A stretch of DNA of 18,108 bases. Source: CBDUMN01 sp965368335 (GTDB lineage: Bacteria > Pseudomonadota > Alphaproteobacteria > Rhodospirillales > JAPHRK01). The position numbers and the translations under genes are program-made. Within the stretch, counting starts at the first letter, position 1, and the number at the start of each line of letters is the position of its first letter. The DNA is taken from positions 1-18,108 of the forward strand of contig CBDUMN010000069.1 of NCBI GenBank assembly GCA_965368335.1, given 5' to 3'. The notes under the pieces were generated by a model that did not search any database, was not told the origin of the DNA, and saw only the letters and a list, made by a program, of their open reading frames with translations. Shown one piece after another: positions 1-6,937 of the stretch.

Positions 1-1
1 T

Positions 2-688
2 GGTGATACGCTCGCTCACTCTGCTCTGTTGGGAGTTGCCTTGGGGCTGGTGTTTAACATGGACCCGACGGTCGGTATCGTCGCTGTTTCCTTCGGGCTC
101 GCACTGCTTATCGCCATCATGCAGAAAAATCAGGATATTGCCGTTGATACACTGCTTGGCATTATGTCGCATGGCGCGTTAGCGTTCGGGTTGGTTGCTC
201 TAGCCTTTTTTGATAACGCTAGGCTAGATCTCATGGCCTACCTATTCGGTGATATTCTGGCCGTATCTTTGGCCGATGTCTTGTGGATCTGGGGCGGCGG
301 GGGTGTGGTCTTGGCAGGGCTTGGCTATCTCTGGCGGCCTCTACTTTCCATGACGGTCCATGAAGATTTGGCTCATGTGGAGGGTGTTGCCGTTGGCCGT
401 CTCCGTGTCGCTTTGATGCTTCTCGTGGCTTTGGTGATCGCCACGGCGATGAAGGTCGTTGGCGTACTGCTTGTGACGTCCTTGCTGATTGTCCCGGCGG
501 CAACGGCGCGACGATTTGCGCGCACACCGGAGCAGATGGCGCTGATTGCCTGCGCCGTCGGTGGAGTGGGAGCCTTTGTCGGCCTTTGGGCGGCATTGGA
601 GTTCGACACGCCAGCCGGCCCCTCGATTGTCGTGGCTGCGGTTCTTCTTTTCCTTTTCAGCCGAGCCGCTCGGATCAGGTCCGGTTAA
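2..688 (+). CDS. znuB: Zinc/manganese ABC transporter permease, ZnuB-like (5' truncated)
   Basis: This is the membrane subunit of an ABC-3 family metal importer, most likely for zinc, which forms the inner-membrane channel for a periplasmic metal-binding protein and a ZnuC ATPase. The reading frame is open to the left edge, and its first visible residues (GDTLAHSALLGVAL) match the conserved cytoplasmic-loop region of ABC-3 permeases, so roughly the first 40-60 residues are missing. A TTG at 29 is an internal leucine, not a start. Several hydrophobic helices follow, with the family-typical stretch KVVGVLLVTSLLIVPAATAR and a late GPSIVV segment. The gene ends in TAA and overlaps the 3' end of convergent metC by 14 bp. 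znuC and znuA would be expected upstream, outside the window. Manganese or iron specificity cannot be excluded from this fragment. Confidence 0.88.
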   Translation, partial: GDTLAHSALLGVALGLVFNMDPTVGIVAVSFGLALLIAIMQKNQDIAVDTLLGIMSHGALAFGLVALAFFDNARLDLMAYLFGDILAVSLADVLWIWGGGGVVLAGLGYLWRPLLSMTVHEDLAHVEGVAVGRLRVALMLLVALVIATAMKVVGVLLVTSLLIVPAATARRFARTPEQMALIACAVGGVGAFVGLWAALEFDTPAGPSIVVAAVLLFLFSRAARIRSG

Positions 689-1844
689 GGCGTTCGAGCC
701 CTTTTTCCAGGTCGGCAATTAGGTCGTCCGGGTCTTCCTGGCCGATATGAAGGCGGAGGGTGCGCCCCTCGTGGGGCCAGTGGGTTGCGCTGCGTACGCC
801 TTGTGGATCGGCCTTAATCATCAGGCTCTCGAAGCCGCCCCAGCTATACCCCATGGGAAAATGCCGCATGCCGTCGAGCATGGCGGTTAGGGCTTCGTTG
901 CTGTATCCGCCTTTGAGCACCATGGCGAACAGGCCGCTTGAGCCGGTAAAATCTCGTTTCCAGATTTCATGGCCGGGGCACTCGGGAAAAGCCGGATGAA
1001 GCACAGTCGCTACTTCATCGCGGTTTTTGAGCCAGGAGGCGACGGTTAAGGCGTTTTCCTGATGGCGGGCTAAGCGAGCGCTTAAGGAGCGGATACCGCG
1101 TAAGCCTAAATAAATGTCATCGGGCCCGGCGCAGCTTCCCAGGCCAATGGCGTTCCATTTAATCGTCTCGTAAAGAGTTTCGTCTTTTGTCGAGATGGTT
1201 CCCAGCATGGCGTCGGAATGGCCGACGATATATTTGGTGGCTGCCTGGAGGGAGATATCGACGCCTTTCTCGAAGGGCTGAAAATAGAGCCCGCCGCTCC
1301 AGGTGTTGTCCATGACCACCAAAGCGCCAGCAGCATGGGCGGCCTCGGCGATGGCCGGAATATCCTGAACTTCGAAGGTCAAAGAGCCGGGAGCCTCGGT
1401 AAAGACGATTTTTGTTTCCGGTTTGATCAGTTCTGTAATTCCAGACCCAATCATCGGGTCGTAATAAGTTGTTTGAACGCCATAGCGTTTCAAAAAAACG
1501 TCGCAGAACTTGCGTGTCGGGGCATAGACGTTGTCGACCATCAAGACATGATCGCCGGCTTTCAGTAAGGCGGTCAGTGTAACCGAGATGGAGGCCATGC
1601 CCGAAGGGACGGTAACGCAGTGGTTTGCCCCTTCCAGTTGGCAAATCGCGTCTTCAAAGGCGAAGGCGGTAGGGGTCCCATAGCGCCCATAATAGACATG
1701 TTTGAAAGGTTCTTTCCCAATGCGTTCAAGGTCGGCGACGGTGGGGAAGGTTACCGTTGAGGCATGATACACGGGAGGGTTGATAATCCCGTGGTTGGAA
1801 GCGGGGTCGCGCCCGGCCTCAGTCAGTTTTGTGTCTTTTTTCAT
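675..1844 (-). CDS. metC: Cystathionine beta-lyase (PLP enzyme)
   Basis: This cytoplasmic enzyme of the Cys/Met metabolism PLP family cleaves cystathionine to homocysteine, pyruvate and ammonia. The product is 389 aa, normal for the family. Visible motifs are YGRYGTPT near residues 52-59 (phosphate-binding tyrosine and arginine), SGMASI near 81-86, DNTWSGG near 179-185 (the aspartate that contacts the PLP ring nitrogen), and ATKYIVGHSD near 202-211, with Lys204 as the likely Schiff-base lysine. The frame stays open upstream to 2033, but that extension is AT-rich low-complexity sequence. The ATG at 1844 has a GGAG eight bases upstream and begins family-like sequence, so I chose it. The gene overlaps convergent znuB by 14 bp. 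Other members of this fold (cystathionine gamma-synthase, methionine gamma-lyase) are possible, but the TKYIVGHSDAMLG region favours MetC. Confidence 0.92.
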   Translation of the reverse strand: MKKDTKLTEAGRDPASNHGIINPPVYHASTVTFPTVADLERIGKEPFKHVYYGRYGTPTAFAFEDAICQLEGANHCVTVPSGMASISVTLTALLKAGDHVLMVDNVYAPTRKFCDVFLKRYGVQTTYYDPMIGSGITELIKPETKIVFTEAPGSLTFEVQDIPAIAEAAHAAGALVVMDNTWSGGLYFQPFEKGVDISLQAATKYIVGHSDAMLGTISTKDETLYETIKWNAIGLGSCAGPDDIYLGLRGIRSLSARLARHQENALTVASWLKNRDEVATVLHPAFPECPGHEIWKRDFTGSSGLFAMVLKGGYSNEALTAMLDGMRHFPMGYSWGGFESLMIKADPQGVRSATHWPHEGRTLRLHIGQEDPDDLIADLEKGLERLNRT

Positions 1845-2136
1845 GGCGCGCTCCAGTGTGATTTGACGTCGGGGAAACAAGTATTTACTAGCCGCTCGCC
1901 TACGCAAAAGGCAATATCCCGTCAGTTCAATTTGTATTTGCAGTTGCGAATTTCCGATATTATCCAAAGGTATAATTTGCGTAGTTATTAACTCATGGTT
2001 ATTGTTTTTGTTATATTTTTTTGTGGACAGCAAGTGTGGAATCTGCTCTGCTGCACCGCAACATAAATAAGAAAATATCGTGGGAACTGGGCGTCTGGAT
2101 TTTTTGAATTCTGGTCAAACAGTGGAGTCTCGGACC
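1845..2136. other. AT-rich divergent intergenic region between metC and the 90-aa gene
   Basis: No convincing gene is seen in these 292 bases. The stretch at about 1960-2030 is strongly AT-rich and must carry the promoters for both divergent genes. No single -35/-10 pair stands out clearly on either strand. The segment at 1971-1992 resembles one upstream of cysK (see findings). Confidence 0.6.
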
Positions 2137-2409
2137 ATGTCTTCTGAAACGACCGCACATCTTGCCATGACGAAGTTCAACAGCATCGCCCATGCGCGCT
2201 TCGGCGCTGACTGGCGCGAAAACGGCCGCCCGATGATTATTGCGGAGTTGGCAGACGAAACCGTTCGCGGTTTTGGCGCCCAGGCGCAGAGCCCCGTTCA
2301 TCACGGTACGTCCGGTTCATTTCCGACCCTATGGCGATTTGAAGACGGTTCTGAAGTGCGAACAGGCGGCTTCGGCGTTCTTGAAGAAGAAAACCGCAAC
2401 GCCGCTTAA
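2137..2409 (+). CDS. Small protein of unknown function (90 aa)
   Basis: I do not recognise this family. The ATG at 2137 is chosen because a GGAG lies about nine bases upstream (2124-2127) and the sequence before it looks non-coding, although the frame is open back to a GTG at 2080. The product is soluble-looking, with no signal peptide or membrane helix. It has a short helical-looking N-terminus (AMTKFNSIAHARFGADW), then a middle rich in glycine, histidine and serine, and a charged end (LEEENRNAA). The gene is alone on the plus strand and is followed by a strong terminator, which supports it being a real transcription unit. Function cannot be assigned. Confidence 0.7.
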   Translation: MSSETTAHLAMTKFNSIAHARFGADWRENGRPMIIAELADETVRGFGAQAQSPVHHGTSGSFPTLWRFEDGSEVRTGGFGVLEEENRNAA

Positions 2410-2462
2410 TCCCGGCGCGCCGATGGCTTTCCTGGTGGGATGGTCTAACGAATTTCAATGAA

Positions 2463-2498
2463 AAACGGGACGCTCCAATGGGCGTCCCGTTTGTTTAT
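2463..2498. terminator. Bidirectional intrinsic terminator
   Basis: A perfect 11-bp stem (2463-2473 with 2482-2492) encloses an 8-base loop. T-rich sequence follows on the plus side, and a run of A precedes it, giving Us on the minus strand. It lies between the convergent 90-aa gene and 82-aa gene and can serve both. Confidence 0.87.
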
Positions 2499-2515
2499 TC
2501 GATTGATCGGCTGGA

Positions 2516-2764
2516 TTAGCTGCGGTGGCCCGTTCCGGCGGAAAAGATACGGTGGCGTTCCTTGTTTTTGGTGTTGAGCACCTCTTTAGCCGCCTCTTTG
2601 CCCGCTTCGTCAATCTGTTCGGGCGTCGAATCTTTTTCGTCGTGCACTAGGTGCCACCATTGATCGACGGCGTCGCCGGTCGCCTGGATCGCATCGACTC
2701 TCAGGATGCGCTCCAAAGCCGTAATCCGGGCTTTGAGTTTTTCAATTTCAGCAGCATCGCTCAT
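2516..2764 (-). CDS. Small protein of unknown function with N-terminal helical segment (82 aa)
   Basis: I do not recognise this family. The start has a good ribosome binding site (AAGGGG seven bases before the ATG). The first 25 or so residues (EIEKLKARITALERILRVD) have heptad-like spacing of I, L and A suggesting a short coiled coil. The rest is acidic then basic, ending in KNKERHRIFSAGTGHRS. There is no membrane helix or signal peptide. The gene is downstream of sseA on the same strand with a 136-bp gap, so it may be a separate unit, and it ends just before the bidirectional terminator. A role as a small oligomerising accessory protein is possible but unsupported. Confidence 0.72.
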   Translation of the reverse strand: MSDAAEIEKLKARITALERILRVDAIQATGDAVDQWWHLVHDEKDSTPEQIDEAGKEAAKEVLNTKNKERHRIFSAGTGHRS

Positions 2765-2900
2765 ACGGTTGCCCCTTTATTCTGCTTGTTGGTCCCCACG
2801 GGGCTGTGAAAGCCCTCAGTAGACCCTCTGCAACCCTTATTAATCCGAAGATTAGCCCCATTTACGGCCCTGTCCAACCCTAATTGGTCAAGTTTCGAAG

Positions 2901-3761
2901 CTAAACTTCGATTGGCGAATCTTCCCTGTCTCCCCACTCGGCCCAGGAGCCGTCATAGACTGCAACTTCTTCAGTCCCGAGCAGGAAAAGACCGAAGGCG
3001 GGAACGCAGGCGGTAACCCCCGAGCCGCAACTGATGGCCATTTTGTCTTCAATGCTGAGACCGGCTTTTTTGAAAGCCGCCTCGATGGTTTCAGCATCGC
3101 GGAACACAAAAAACTTTTTGTCGTCCATCAGTTCGGTGAAGGGGAGGTTGACGCTACCGGGAATATGTCCGGCTCGTTTTGATGGACGTGGTTCCGGTTC
3201 TTCGCCTTTGAAGCGGCCGAGGCTACGAGCATCGACCAACGTTTCCGTCTTGCTTTCAATATTGCTCAGAACATCGTCGTAGGTGCGGATCAGAGAGGTT
3301 TTAAGCGACTGAGCCTCGTAGTGGGTTTTCGCCGGTTCGACGATTCCTTTGTCGATGGGCTTTTTCTCGGCCATCCATTTAGGGAGGCCGCCGTTCAGCA
3401 CGGAGACATGGTCGTGACCGAAGGCGCGGAACATCCACCAGGCCCGTGCGGCTGCGCAAAACCCGCCGAGAGCGTCGTAGCAGACAACCCGGTCGCGGCG
3501 GGATATGCCAAGGTCGCCCACAGCTTTAGCGAAAGTTTCCGGGCTCGGCATCATATGCGGCAGATCGTCGATTTTTGTAGCGATGGCATCGATATCGAAA
3601 CGGACAGCACCGGGAATATGGCGCAATTCATATTCAATTTCGGCGTCTCGGCCCATCGGAGGCAAAAACCACGTTGCATCGATGATTTTGACGTCTTCGT
3701 CGTCCAGGTGCTCGGCCAGCCAATCGGTTTCGACCAGGGCCTGCGGATTTTTGTAACTCAT
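2901..3761 (-). CDS. sseA: 3-mercaptopyruvate sulfurtransferase (tandem rhodanese domains)
   Basis: This enzyme transfers sulfane sulfur from 3-mercaptopyruvate to thiol acceptors or cyanide. The 286-aa product has the two-rhodanese-domain layout: an inactive N-terminal domain (about residues 8-140, with HIPGAVRFD) and a catalytic C-terminal domain (about 160-285, with AGHIPGSVNLPF). The active-site loop CGSGVTAC at 245-252 (Cys245) is the mercaptopyruvate-type loop; thiosulfate sulfurtransferases usually have CRKGVT. The ATG at 3761 is chosen because AAGGA lies eight bases upstream, whereas the frame's extension to 3797 starts at TTG without a clear site. It lies 73 bp downstream of cysK on the same strand, so co-transcription in a sulfur metabolism unit is likely. 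Confidence 0.93.
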   Translation of the reverse strand: MSYKNPQALVETDWLAEHLDDEDVKIIDATWFLPPMGRDAEIEYELRHIPGAVRFDIDAIATKIDDLPHMMPSPETFAKAVGDLGISRRDRVVCYDALGGFCAAARAWWMFRAFGHDHVSVLNGGLPKWMAEKKPIDKGIVEPAKTHYEAQSLKTSLIRTYDDVLSNIESKTETLVDARSLGRFKGEEPEPRPSKRAGHIPGSVNLPFTELMDDKKFFVFRDAETIEAAFKKAGLSIEDKMAISCGSGVTACVPAFGLFLLGTEEVAVYDGSWAEWGDREDSPIEV

Positions 3762-3834
3762 AGGGAAAATCCTTGGTGAAAGCGCCAAACAAGGCAAATG
3801 ATATTTTAGGATTTCCTAAACTAAGCGGAAGCTG

Positions 3835-4836
3835 CTAGTCAAGCCAATCGGGGGCGGGGAGGCCTTTCTCCTTAAGGAATATCGGGTTAAACAACTTGCT
3901 TTGGTAGCGGGTGCCATAATCGGCCAGGATGGTTACGATGGTATGTCCCGGTCCCAATTCTTTGGCCAGCTTGACTGCGCCTGCCACGTTAACGCCCGAC
4001 GATCCCCCGAGGATCAGCCCTTCGTTTTTCGCCAGATCGAAAATGACCTTGAGAGCATCTTCATCGGGGATTTGGTAAGGGCAATCGACCTCAAGACCTT
4101 CCAGGTTGGCGGTAATTCGTCCCTGGCCGATGCCTTCGGTAATCGACGAGCCTTCGGCCTTCAATTCACCATTGGCATAATAGTTATAAAGCGCTGCGCC
4201 CATGGGGTCGGCCAGAGCGATCTTGATATCCTTGTTGTGCTCCTTGAGCGCCATTGCGCATCCGGCCAATGTGCCGCCGGTTCCGACGGCGCTGACGAAA
4301 CCGTCCACTTTGCCATCGGTTTGTGTCCAGATTTCCTGGCCCGTCGTTTCATAGTGCCCCTGGCGATTGGCTACGTTGTCGAACTGCTGAGCCCAGATAG
4401 CCCCATTGGCTTCCTTGGCGGCCAGTTCCTCGGCAATGCGCTGGGAAACATGGACGTAGTTGTTGGGGTTTTTATAGGGAACGGCGGGAACGAGACGCAG
4501 GTCGGCTCCGCAGAGACGGAGCATGTCTTTTTTCTCCTGGCTCTGGGTTTCCGGCATGACGATGACCGAACGATAGCCGAGCGCCCGGCCGACCAATGCG
4601 ATGCCGATGCCCGTATTTCCGGCCGTTCCTTCGACAATGACGCCGCCCGGACGTAGTTTCCCTTTGGTTTCTGCATCCCGAACGATTGCCAGTGCGGCGC
4701 GATCCTTAACCGATCCGCCGGGGTTCATGAATTCCGCTTTTCCGAGAATTTCGCAGCCGGTTTCCTGGGAGACCTTCTTTAAGCGAATAAGCGGCGTATT
4801 GCCGATTGAACCGATGAAACCGTCGCGGACGTCCAT
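3835..4836 (-). CDS. cysK: Cysteine synthase A (O-acetylserine sulfhydrylase)
   Basis: This PLP enzyme of fold type II makes cysteine from O-acetylserine and sulfide in the cytoplasm. The 333-aa product shows the start GSIGNTPLIRLK, the PLP lysine in NPGGSVKDRAA (Lys44), the substrate loop EGTAGNTGIG (69-78), the glycine-rich phosphate loop VGTGGTLAG and the late LGGSSGVN. The usual substrate loop in enteric CysK is EPTSGNTG, so this is the variant subgroup common in alphaproteobacteria. The ATG at 4836 has an AGGTG about six bases upstream. A candidate promoter and a leader hairpin lie upstream (separate entries), and sseA follows 73 bp downstream. A cystathionine beta-synthase activity is less likely, because there is no CBS domain and the length fits CysK. 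Confidence 0.94.
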   Translation of the reverse strand: MDVRDGFIGSIGNTPLIRLKKVSQETGCEILGKAEFMNPGGSVKDRAALAIVRDAETKGKLRPGGVIVEGTAGNTGIGIALVGRALGYRSVIVMPETQSQEKKDMLRLCGADLRLVPAVPYKNPNNYVHVSQRIAEELAAKEANGAIWAQQFDNVANRQGHYETTGQEIWTQTDGKVDGFVSAVGTGGTLAGCAMALKEHNKDIKIALADPMGAALYNYYANGELKAEGSSITEGIGQGRITANLEGLEVDCPYQIPDEDALKVIFDLAKNEGLILGGSSGVNVAGAVKLAKELGPGHTIVTILADYGTRYQSKLFNPIFLKEKGLPAPDWLD

Positions 4837-4863
4837 GACTGCACCTAATTAAAATCGTTCCTG

Positions 4864-4912
4864 AATAAAACAATAACGCGGGCCGACAGAAAAATCCGCT
4901 GAATCGACCCGC
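4864..4912 (-). terminator. Candidate terminator or leader attenuator upstream of cysK
   Basis: On the minus strand, 4912-4904 pairs with 4886-4878 in nine base pairs (one G-U), with a further CAG/CUG pairing in the loop. GTTATTGTTTTATT follows directly. It could end the Nudix-CopD-ParA transcript. Because a candidate promoter lies just upstream, it could also act within the cysK leader. Confidence 0.5.
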
Positions 4913-4934
4913 ACTCTTTATTTAAAGCGCACCC

Positions 4935-4961
4935 ATTATAAATCAATAAAATAAATGTAAA
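4935..4961 (-). promoter_or_regulatory. Candidate promoter for cysK
   Basis: On the minus strand a perfect TATAAT (4940-4935) is preceded by TTTACA (4961-4956) with a 15-base spacer, in a very AT-rich block. The spacer is two bases shorter than ideal. Transcription would begin near 4928, giving a leader of about 90 bases that contains the hairpin at 4878-4912. Confidence 0.42.
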
Positions 4962-4994
4962 TAAAATAAATTACGCAAAAAATTATGTGATATA

Positions 4995-5600
4995 CTATAT
5001 CCAGCTTTGATCGATCTCATTTTGTGTGTTGCGGAACCACTGGAGGCCGATAAGAGACATGGCGTTGAGAATTTCGCCGTCGTCAAGAAGCTGGAAAACC
5101 TCCTTAAGGGGGAAGGCCTTGACCAAAATATCTTCGCCTTCGTCGGCCAGGCCATGTATCCCGCCAGCCTTCGATGCATCGACCCGTGCGCAGAACATCT
5201 CAATGCTTTCTGATGTGCATCCTGGCGAAGAGAGATAGCGTCCGAGATGGAAAAGAGCGGTGGCTTCACAGCCGCTTTCTTCCAGTGTCTCGCGCCGGGC
5301 CATTTCTTCCGCCGTTTCTCCCGGCTCGATAACGCCTGCGACGATTTCCAGTTGCCAAGGCTCCCATCCCGCAGCTAAAGCGCCGGGACGGAACTGTTCG
5401 ATTAGGATGATCTCCCGGCGGATCGGGTCAAAGGGAATAACGGCGGCCACTTGGCCGCGTTCCAGAACCTCGCGGGTTAAGACAGGGCTATCGCCGCCGT
5501 CATGTAGGCTGTGGCTCAGCTTATAACGGTCCATTCGGAAATAGCCTTGGAAGACTGTTTCCCGCTCGACGATGCCGACCCTCTTGGTGTCCTTGCCCAT
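4995..5600 (-). CDS. nudF: ADP-ribose pyrophosphatase, Nudix family
   Basis: This Nudix hydrolase is predicted to cleave ADP-ribose to AMP and ribose 5-phosphate in the cytoplasm. The 201-aa product contains a Nudix box at residues 89-111 that fits GX5EX7REUXEEXGU (Gly89, Glu95, Arg103-Glu104, Glu107-Glu108, Gly110), with threonine at the first aliphatic position. The preceding IEQFRPGA and following LSSPGCTSE segments are typical of the NudF/ADPRase subgroup; the SPG lies about 16 residues after the box. The ATG at 5600 has GGAG eight bases upstream. Only four bases separate it from the CopD-like gene, so the two are co-transcribed. The exact nucleotide-sugar substrate is inferred from the family. 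Confidence 0.9.
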   Translation of the reverse strand: MGKDTKRVGIVERETVFQGYFRMDRYKLSHSLHDGGDSPVLTREVLERGQVAAVIPFDPIRREIILIEQFRPGALAAGWEPWQLEIVAGVIEPGETAEEMARRETLEESGCEATALFHLGRYLSSPGCTSESIEMFCARVDASKAGGIHGLADEGEDILVKAFPLKEVFQLLDDGEILNAMSLIGLQWFRNTQNEIDQSWI

Positions 5601-5604
5601 GAAG

Positions 5605-6072
5605 CTAGCTCCAGTAGGGGCGAGAAGACCCTAGGAAGGCGGTGAAGACGCCAAGGATAAGATTGACTGTAACGATCCGCCGGATTGCCGCTTGATGAAT
5701 GGCGGCGGTCTCCCAGTTTTCGGATACGACTTCTTTTTTGAAGAGTTGAAAAGGTCCGAAATAGAGATAGCAATAGAGCGCCATCATCAAAAGGCCGGTA
5801 CCTTGCATGATGTGAATGTGAATGGGCGTACTCGCCAAATCGCCGAAGTCGATGAAAATGATGCCGTATCCGGTGACCAGCAGAAAAGCGATGGCGATCC
5901 AAACCCAAAAGAAAAAGCGTGGGAAAACCTGAGCCCAGAGTTTCAGGCGGTCGGGACCATCAAGAATCGCGACGGACGGCCTTAAAGCCATATGGGCGAA
6001 GAACATGCCACCGACCCAGATAACGGCCGATAGGGCATGGAGAGGGTAGGCGAGGGAGAGAAAATCATACAT
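5605..6072 (-). CDS. CopD-like four-helix membrane protein
   Basis: This integral inner-membrane protein of 155 aa has four predicted helices at about residues 8-30, 53-75, 86-107 and 132-150. It resembles the CopD family and short DUF-type relatives, with the opening LHALSAVIWVGGMFF. Histidines 12, 27, 85 and 87 lie in or near membrane segments and could bind a metal or haem. Copper handling is the family label only; no CopC or other copper gene is visible. The ATG at 6072 lacks a strong ribosome binding site (AAAGAA at best) and begins four bases after the parA-like stop, so translation is probably coupled. The Nudix gene follows after another four bases. Confidence 0.78.
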   Translation of the reverse strand: MYDFLSLAYPLHALSAVIWVGGMFFAHMALRPSVAILDGPDRLKLWAQVFPRFFFWVWIAIAFLLVTGYGIIFIDFGDLASTPIHIHIMQGTGLLMMALYCYLYFGPFQLFKKEVVSENWETAAIHQAAIRRIVTVNLILGVFTAFLGSSRPYWS

Positions 6073-6076
6073 TGGG

Positions 6077-6715
6077 CTATTTCTTTAAGTAGCGGTTGAT
6101 TTCGCGGGCCAGAGTGCGGATTTCTTCGGCGGCCGGGGAGCGTGTCGCACTTTCCACCACGCCGCGTCCGTCCATCAGGCTGGCGGCAAAGGCGGTACGG
6201 TTTCCAAGACCCGCCTGAGCGACGGGAAGTTGATCGTCGTCAACCGCTTTGCGCATAGCCTCCAAAACCTTGCCCCGCGGTGGCACCCGGTTAAGCACGA
6301 TCAATGTTTCGACTTTTTCTTTTTTCGCCATTTCCAAGGTGGGTTTGGTCGCCCAGAGATCCATAGGGCTTGGCTGAATGGGGACCAGCACCAGATTGGC
6401 GGCCCGGATGGCGTTCTTGGCTTCGGTTTCCGCATGGGGCGGGGTGTCGATGATAACGTAGTCGTTGCCACGTTTGAGTTTGTCGAGTTCGGTCGATACA
6501 CGCCACCCGGAAACATCGCTTAAGCCGATGGGGGCGAGGGGGCGTGTCGATTGAGTGCGTAGCCCATGCCAGCCGCTTAAGCTTGCCTGGGGGTCGATGT
6601 CCATGACGGTGACTTTGTTGCCGCCATCGGCCAGTGTAACGGCCAGTTGTGCGGCAAGGGTTGTTTTTCCTGCTCCGCCCTTTTGCTGGGCAATTGTAAT
6701 AATCTGGGCGCTCAT
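6077..6715 (-). CDS. Orphan ParA/MinD-family ATPase
   Basis: This 212-aa P-loop ATPase belongs to the ParA/Soj group, whose members position plasmids, chromosomes or protein clusters by ATP-dependent DNA binding. The deviant Walker A motif QKGGAGKTT (residues 11-19, signature Lys12 and catalytic Lys17), the Walker A' stretch VMDIDPQAS (37-45) and the Walker B stretch VIIDTPPH around Asp90 are all intact. The ATG at 6715 is chosen over the upstream extension to 6754 because GGGGGAG lies seven bases before it. There is no N-terminal HTH domain, and no parB or parS-like repeats are seen nearby, so its cargo is unknown. It heads a three-gene run with the CopD-like and Nudix genes. Confidence 0.88.
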   Translation of the reverse strand: MSAQIITIAQQKGGAGKTTLAAQLAVTLADGGNKVTVMDIDPQASLSGWHGLRTQSTRPLAPIGLSDVSGWRVSTELDKLKRGNDYVIIDTPPHAETEAKNAIRAANLVLVPIQPSPMDLWATKPTLEMAKKEKVETLIVLNRVPPRGKVLEAMRKAVDDDQLPVAQAGLGNRTAFAASLMDGRGVVESATRSPAAEEIRTLAREINRYLKK

Positions 6716-6824
6716 GTGTTTTCTCCCCCGCAGGTTGTGTTTTCCCGCCGTCAAATTGGTGCGCCTGCGAAGATTACGGCAGTCTTGTGCGTGAGGGAAG
6801 GGTGCATCTGATGGTTCTTAGAAA

Positions 6825-6843
6825 AGTTATTAGAATCATTACG
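6825..6843. promoter_or_regulatory. Weak Fur-box-like sequence between parA-like and kinase genes
   Basis: Read on the minus strand the segment is CGTAATGATTCTAATAACT, which matches the classical Fur 19-mer at about eleven positions. It lies in the divergent promoter region. AT-rich sequence can give such matches by chance, so this is only a lead. Confidence 0.2.
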
Positions 6844-6925
6844 ATAAGATGTCAGTTGTTTCTTTTTGAGGTAACACCGTGTAATCATGGATGGCGGTGG
6901 GATTTGCTGCGAATGCTGAATATGT

Positions 6926-6930
6926 AGGGG
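6926..6930 (+). promoter_or_regulatory. Ribosome binding site that fixes a TTG start for the histidine kinase
   Basis: AGGGG lies seven bases before the TTG at 6938. The frame has a TGA at 6917 and no ATG or GTG in between. The ATG at 6933 is in another frame that stops after five codons and is too close to the AGGGG. Confidence 0.7.
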
Positions 6931-6937
6931 CGATGGC

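Noticed and set aside
1845..2033. Upstream extension of metC by 63 residues
   Set aside because: The extra residues are low-complexity, AT-rich and unlike the family; the ATG at 1844 has a GGAG site and starts family-like sequence.
2894..2910. Hairpin TCGAAG/CTTCGA at the end of sseA as a terminator
   Set aside because: Only six base pairs, overlapping the stop codon, and no U-run follows on the minus strand.
3901..4656. Open frame of 251 codons antisense to cysK
   Set aside because: It is a shadow of the strongly conserved cysK frame, has no family resemblance and no promoter or ribosome binding site of its own.
4878..4912. SAM-type riboswitch before cysK
   Set aside because: The structure is a simple hairpin; I could not find the conserved core or pseudoknot of the SAM-II class.
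6887..6919. Ten-codon open frame starting ATGGATGGC as a leader peptide of the kinase gene
   Set aside because: No ribosome binding site at a proper distance and no sign of regulatory codons or attenuator structure.
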